The notes beneath the pieces were generated by a model, which saw only the letters and a list, made by a program, of their open reading frames with translations, had not been told where the DNA came from and searched no databases. The position numbers and the translations under genes were made by a program. DNA of 50,749 nucleotides, from the NCBI GenBank assembly GCA_017551705.1, contig JAFZLA010000032.1:1-50749 (forward strand). The letters run 5' to 3'. The stretch is from Treponema sp. Lineage in GTDB: Bacteria; Spirochaetota; Spirochaetia; Treponematales; Treponemataceae. Positions 48,009 to 50,749 of the stretch are shown piece after piece; position 1 is the stretch's first letter; every line of letters starts with the position of its first letter.

Positions 48009-48037
48009 ATGATACAACATTCGGGGAGAAAATTCAA
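48009..48037 (-). promoter_or_regulatory. Promoter of the S1-domain gene, predicted leaderless
   Basis: Minus strand: TTGAAT, 17-bp spacer, TATCAT, then TGCGAT and the ATG. It overlaps the gap after the Rsm22-like gene. Confidence 0.8.
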
Positions 48038-48044
48038 CTGAGAG

Positions 48045-49334
48045 TCAGTCGATAAAAATCCGCGTATCTTCCCCAATTCCAAGCGAAAGGGGCTCGCCGT
48101 TTTGGCTGCGGACTTGGGCGTTTTGTATGGCGATTTTGTCGTAGCGCTTTAAGGCAAAGAAGCTTTGGGCGGAGGCGAGGGGGTCGCCGTTTTTGGCGGA
48201 AAGGGTGAAACGCGATTTTCCGTCGCACAAAACATAGCGGATTCGGCCCGCCTTGTTGAGCATAGGCTCGCTCACGACTAGTGCGGAAGCGTTGGCAAGC
48301 CTAAAATCGGGGCCCGCCGCTTCTTGGGCTTGCAAAAGATTGCTGTCCTGACCAAGACTGTCGTATGCGCTTTTTTCAAACACAAAATAGGTCATCTTGA
48401 CGTCGGCGCGGTTCAAGCCGGCAAGACGCGCCAAGTCGGCCACAATTTGCGGCATCTCCCAATCAAACTGATAGTGGCAAGTCGCGTTGGGATTTTCCAA
48501 AGCGGGACAGGGCGCTTGCGGGCATAAGCACGGCGATACAACCCTCATTCCGTTTTGAACAAGCCAATCGCGCGCCTCTATCAAAGCGCGGCTTGTGGCC
48601 AAAAGCGCAGGCTCGGTCAAAAGCAAAAGGCCGCCGTCTTCCAACTGATCGCAAACCGCGCTCAGAAAGGCCTCGACCTTTTCGCCGCGCTTTTTTTCGT
48701 TCTTCCACAATTCGTTGAGGCTGTGCGAGGCGATGATAAAGTCGTATTTTTTGCCGCCCAAAAAAGCGGCGGCATTTTTGGTCTTACTACCAGTCCCAGT
48801 TGCGTCGTTCTTGGGCTTGCTTGCATTTTCAAAATTGCAAACGTTCGTCTCCACTCGGGCTGTTTTTGGAAAAGCGCTTTCCAAAATTCTTTTTCCCAAA
48901 GAAAGAGCGTCACCGCTGGAATCATACAGAAAAAATTCAAAGCGCAAATTTTGCTCGCCCCGTCCCTGCGCAAGATCCGCCAACGCGCAACAAGCAGGAG
49001 CCGGCCCCGACCCCAAATCCAAAATGCGAATAGGCCTCGCCGCTCCTTGGTCCGCAATTTTTTTTACCGCCTCAAAAAAGCGCGGCTCCCGTTGCAGCGC
49101 CGCGACAGTTTGCGCGTATGACACCGGCCAATAGTAAAGCAAATAGGCTTGGAGCGAGGCGGCTTGCTGCATGTAGGCGTTCCCAACAAGAGAGCGCTTT
49201 CCGGTAAGGCCCCGCTGCAATTCGACAATGTTTTGCGCCGCGCGCTGCAAATTGATTTTTGTTCCGTTGCTTTTTTTGCAAAGAGAAATGTTTGTTTGAA
49301 TGCGTTTGTCTAAAATCATTTTCGGCGCGGGCAT
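48045..49334 (-). CDS. Rsm22-like class I methyltransferase
   Basis: 429 residues, ATG preceded by AAAGG. The N-terminal LVGNAYMQQAASLQAYLLYY matches the Rsm22 family; SAM motif I is ILDLGSGPAPACCAL (104-118). Four cysteines near 269-286 (CLCPQAPCP then ATCHYQ) match the metal or iron-sulfur site known from the mitochondrial METTL17/Rsm22 group. The family acts in ribosome small-subunit maturation, and may bind rather than methylate rRNA. Two low-complexity inserts are present (168-191 and 324-350; the second has GPDFRLANAS as in the ABC-F insert). It starts 9 nt after gph ends. Confidence 0.85.
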   Translation of the reverse strand: MPAPKMILDKRIQTNISLCKKSNGTKINLQRAAQNIVELQRGLTGKRSLVGNAYMQQAASLQAYLLYYWPVSYAQTVAALQREPRFFEAVKKIADQGAARPIRILDLGSGPAPACCALADLAQGRGEQNLRFEFFLYDSSGDALSLGKRILESAFPKTARVETNVCNFENASKPKNDATGTGSKTKNAAAFLGGKKYDFIIASHSLNELWKNEKKRGEKVEAFLSAVCDQLEDGGLLLLTEPALLATSRALIEARDWLVQNGMRVVSPCLCPQAPCPALENPNATCHYQFDWEMPQIVADLARLAGLNRADVKMTYFVFEKSAYDSLGQDSNLLQAQEAAGPDFRLANASALVVSEPMLNKAGRIRYVLCDGKSRFTLSAKNGDPLASAQSFFALKRYDKIAIQNAQVRSQNGEPLSLGIGEDTRIFID

Positions 49335-49343
49335 GATATCCTT

Positions 49344-50054
49344 TTACCTTTGCGCGGCCAAATTTGCCAGCATGATGGCGGGAGCGATCTCGGCGGCGTA
49401 GCCCAAAACGATGTCGGGCTTTTGCGCCAGCATCGCCTTTTTGTCGCCCATGCCTTTAAGGCAGGCGGCGGTCAAAGTTCCGGCGGCGTGGCCAGCGCCA
49501 ATGTCGGTGTAGCTGTCGCCGACCATAATCGCTTGGCTTGGACTGGCGCCCAAAACCTTTAGCGCCATAAAAATGCCGTCGGGAGCTGGCTTTAAATTTT
49601 TAACCTTGTCGGCCCCAATCGGAGCGCCAAAGTATTTGGCGATTCCAAAATATTCCAGGATTTCTAGCAAAATGTTGGTCGGCTTGTTGGTCACGATGCC
49701 CATTTTTATTCCCGCCGCCTCCAAAGATTTTAGCGCGTCGGCAAAGCCCGGATACAATTTTGTTTTTATGATCGCGTGGGAATAATAGTAGTCCAAATAA
49801 TATTTTAGAATTTCCTGGCATTTTTTTTCTTCAACAGGAAGCGGAGCGTCAAGCGGCAAGCCCTTTGACGTTCGTATCGCCCGTTCAATCAAGGCGCGCG
49901 CTCCATTCCCAACAAATGTCCTAAGCTTTGCGTAAGAAAGTTGCGTCATTCTAAAATGCTTGAGCGAAGCGTTGACCGCGTCAGAGATGTCCGCCGCCGA
50001 ATTGATGATGACACCGTCACAGTCAAAAAGCGCCGCTTTGATTTTTGTTGCCAT
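49344..50054 (-). CDS. gph: phosphoglycolate phosphatase-like HAD hydrolase
   Basis: 236 residues. HAD motif I LFDCDGVIINSAADI near the start, motif II VTNKPTN near 122, motif IV GDSYTDIGAG near 178. It belongs to the Gph/PGP group that dephosphorylates 2-phosphoglycolate arising from DNA repair; other small phosphate esters are possible. Start ATG behind GGGAG. It lies 25 nt after the hypothetical gene and 9 nt before the Rsm22-like gene, in a co-directional run. Confidence 0.88.
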   Translation of the reverse strand: MATKIKAALFDCDGVIINSAADISDAVNASLKHFRMTQLSYAKLRTFVGNGARALIERAIRTSKGLPLDAPLPVEEKKCQEILKYYLDYYYSHAIIKTKLYPGFADALKSLEAAGIKMGIVTNKPTNILLEILEYFGIAKYFGAPIGADKVKNLKPAPDGIFMALKVLGASPSQAIMVGDSYTDIGAGHAAGTLTAACLKGMGDKKAMLAQKPDIVLGYAAEIAPAIMLANLAAQR

Positions 50055-50079
50055 AAATTTTCTCCCTTATACCTTGCCG

Positions 50080-50749
50080 TTATAGCACCGAAAGTTTTTT
50101 CACTCGTTGGACAAACTCAATTTTTCCGATTGAAATTTCCTTTTGGTCTTTGCCCACAAAAACGTTTAGGTAAACGCCGTCCTCAAAATTGTTCCTGTCA
50201 ATTCCAATCGGAAAGCCTGTGACCAATTTTGATTTTTTTGAAAGCCTAAAAATTATTTGCTCGCCTTCTTTTATCGCCTGGTCAATCACGTGAAGCTTTC
50301 CTTCGTAGTCCATGCCTTGCGCAGAATTTTTTTCAAGCGGAATCGCGGGAGCGCAAAGCTGCGAGTCGTTTACGATTATTTTTGCGGAGGCGATGTTGCG
50401 CAAAACGTCTTTTTGCTCTTGGTCCAAATCAAGCGCTTCGATTTGCGAATAAATTTTTTGCAAGCGCTTTTCGCTTTCTTCCCCGCTGGCTGTCTTTGCC
50501 GCGCTTGCCTTGCCTTCCGCCGCCGCAAAAATTTCTTGGTCGTTCAGCGGAACAAAACCTGCTAGTTCCGCTTGGTCTTTGGCGCCCTTTACTTTTCCAA
50601 TGTTGTCGATTCCGCAATTTTTGAACAGCGCGTCAACTTCTTCCTGCGTCTTGCAGTCAAGCAAAAACACTTGTGGCGCCAAACGTTCCAAAATATGACG
50701 CTTTAAATTTGGATTCTGAATCAAAGCCTCGCTGCGCTTTTGGTCAACC
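50080..50749 (-). CDS. protein of unknown function (5' part beyond the window)
   Basis: At least 223 codons; the frame remains open to the window edge (VDQKRSEALIQNPNLKRHIL), so the start lies outside. I do not recognise the family. The visible part is soluble, with a charged middle (EGKASAAKTASGEESEKRLQ) and a beta-rich C-terminus (EQIIFRLSKKSKLVTGFPIG). No signal peptide is visible in this part. It leads into gph with a 25-nt gap. Confidence 0.7.
   Translation of the reverse strand, partial: VDQKRSEALIQNPNLKRHILERLAPQVFLLDCKTQEEVDALFKNCGIDNIGKVKGAKDQAELAGFVPLNDQEIFAAAEGKASAAKTASGEESEKRLQKIYSQIEALDLDQEQKDVLRNIASAKIIVNDSQLCAPAIPLEKNSAQGMDYEGKLHVIDQAIKEGEQIIFRLSKKSKLVTGFPIGIDRNNFEDGVYLNVFVGKDQKEISIGKIEFVQRVKKLSVL

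Noticed and set aside
1-50749. tRNA, rRNA, CRISPR arrays, riboswitches and insertion sequences
   Set aside because: The intergenic gaps were read for cloverleaf ends, regularly spaced repeats, known aptamer cores and transposase genes; none was convincing.

Overview
The window looks like a chromosomal piece of a host-associated spirochete, most likely a Treponema. This is an inference from overall style: many short intergenic gaps, strong TTGACA-N17-TATAAT type promoters, rubrerythrin as an oxidative-stress enzyme, several GGDEF proteins, a Memo/AMMECR1/radical-SAM locus, and a Treponema-like set of housekeeping genes. No rRNA, tRNA or CRISPR array was found. Most of the sequence is moderately GC-rich. 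The AT-rich stretches (about 1.3-3.6 kb, 10.1-13.2 kb and 37.4-39.4 kb) carry accessory genes and look acquired.

Layout. 1-1.3 kb: 3' end of carB. 1.3-3.6 kb: small island with an Xre regulator, a secreted protein and an ORF6N protein. 3.7-6.5 kb: Memo-AMMECR1 fusion plus its radical SAM partner and a small orphan gene. 6.6-9.3 kb: proS and an ABC ATPase, fired from interlocked divergent promoters. 9.3-13.2 kb: defence island with a Bro-N/DinD-like protein, a PD-(D/E)xK restriction enzyme, a C5 methyltransferase and a divergent controller-like Xre protein. 13.4-17.2 kb: diguanylate cyclase, M29 aminopeptidase and a DUF234-type ATPase behind a 41-bp palindrome. 17.3-21.3 kb: sugar regulon (isomerase, DUF4867, xylulokinase) with the same operator at both promoters. 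21.4-24.8 kb: rubrerythrin, DUF1848 protein and a C69 peptidase. 24.8-28.6 kb: two membrane diguanylate cyclases, the first an amino-acid permease fused to GGDEF. 28.7-34.1 kb: a tight operon DUF3781, SAP-DUF6434, GyrI-like, flavodoxin, ClbS/DfsB, SPL-type radical SAM, next to a WYL regulator and an exported hydrolase. 34.1-39.4 kb: alcohol dehydrogenase, Xre-DUF5680, DUF2156, a symporter remnant, TauE/SafE and a GDSL esterase. 39.4-43.0 kb: an ABC-F/acetyltransferase operon divergent from an MFS exporter, both with long structured leaders. 43.1-50.7 kb: a long co-directional housekeeping run (hypothetical, gph, Rsm22-like, S1 protein, purB, proC, coaE, DUF368).

Main points of interest: (1) the 28.7-32.2 kb operon combines two families whose known members open cyclopropane genotoxins (ClbS and GyrI-like) with a DNA-repair-type radical SAM enzyme and a flavodoxin; (2) the permease-GGDEF fusion suggests a transporter that signals through c-di-GMP; (3) the ABC-F/MFS locus has features of drug-inducible attenuation, including an 18-codon leader peptide; (4) many genes have a -10 box 5-8 nt before the start codon and no Shine-Dalgarno sequence, implying leaderless mRNAs; (5) three unrelated genes carry low-complexity in-frame inserts with related DNA words. 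All functional statements rest on reading the sequence and on family knowledge; no searches were run.
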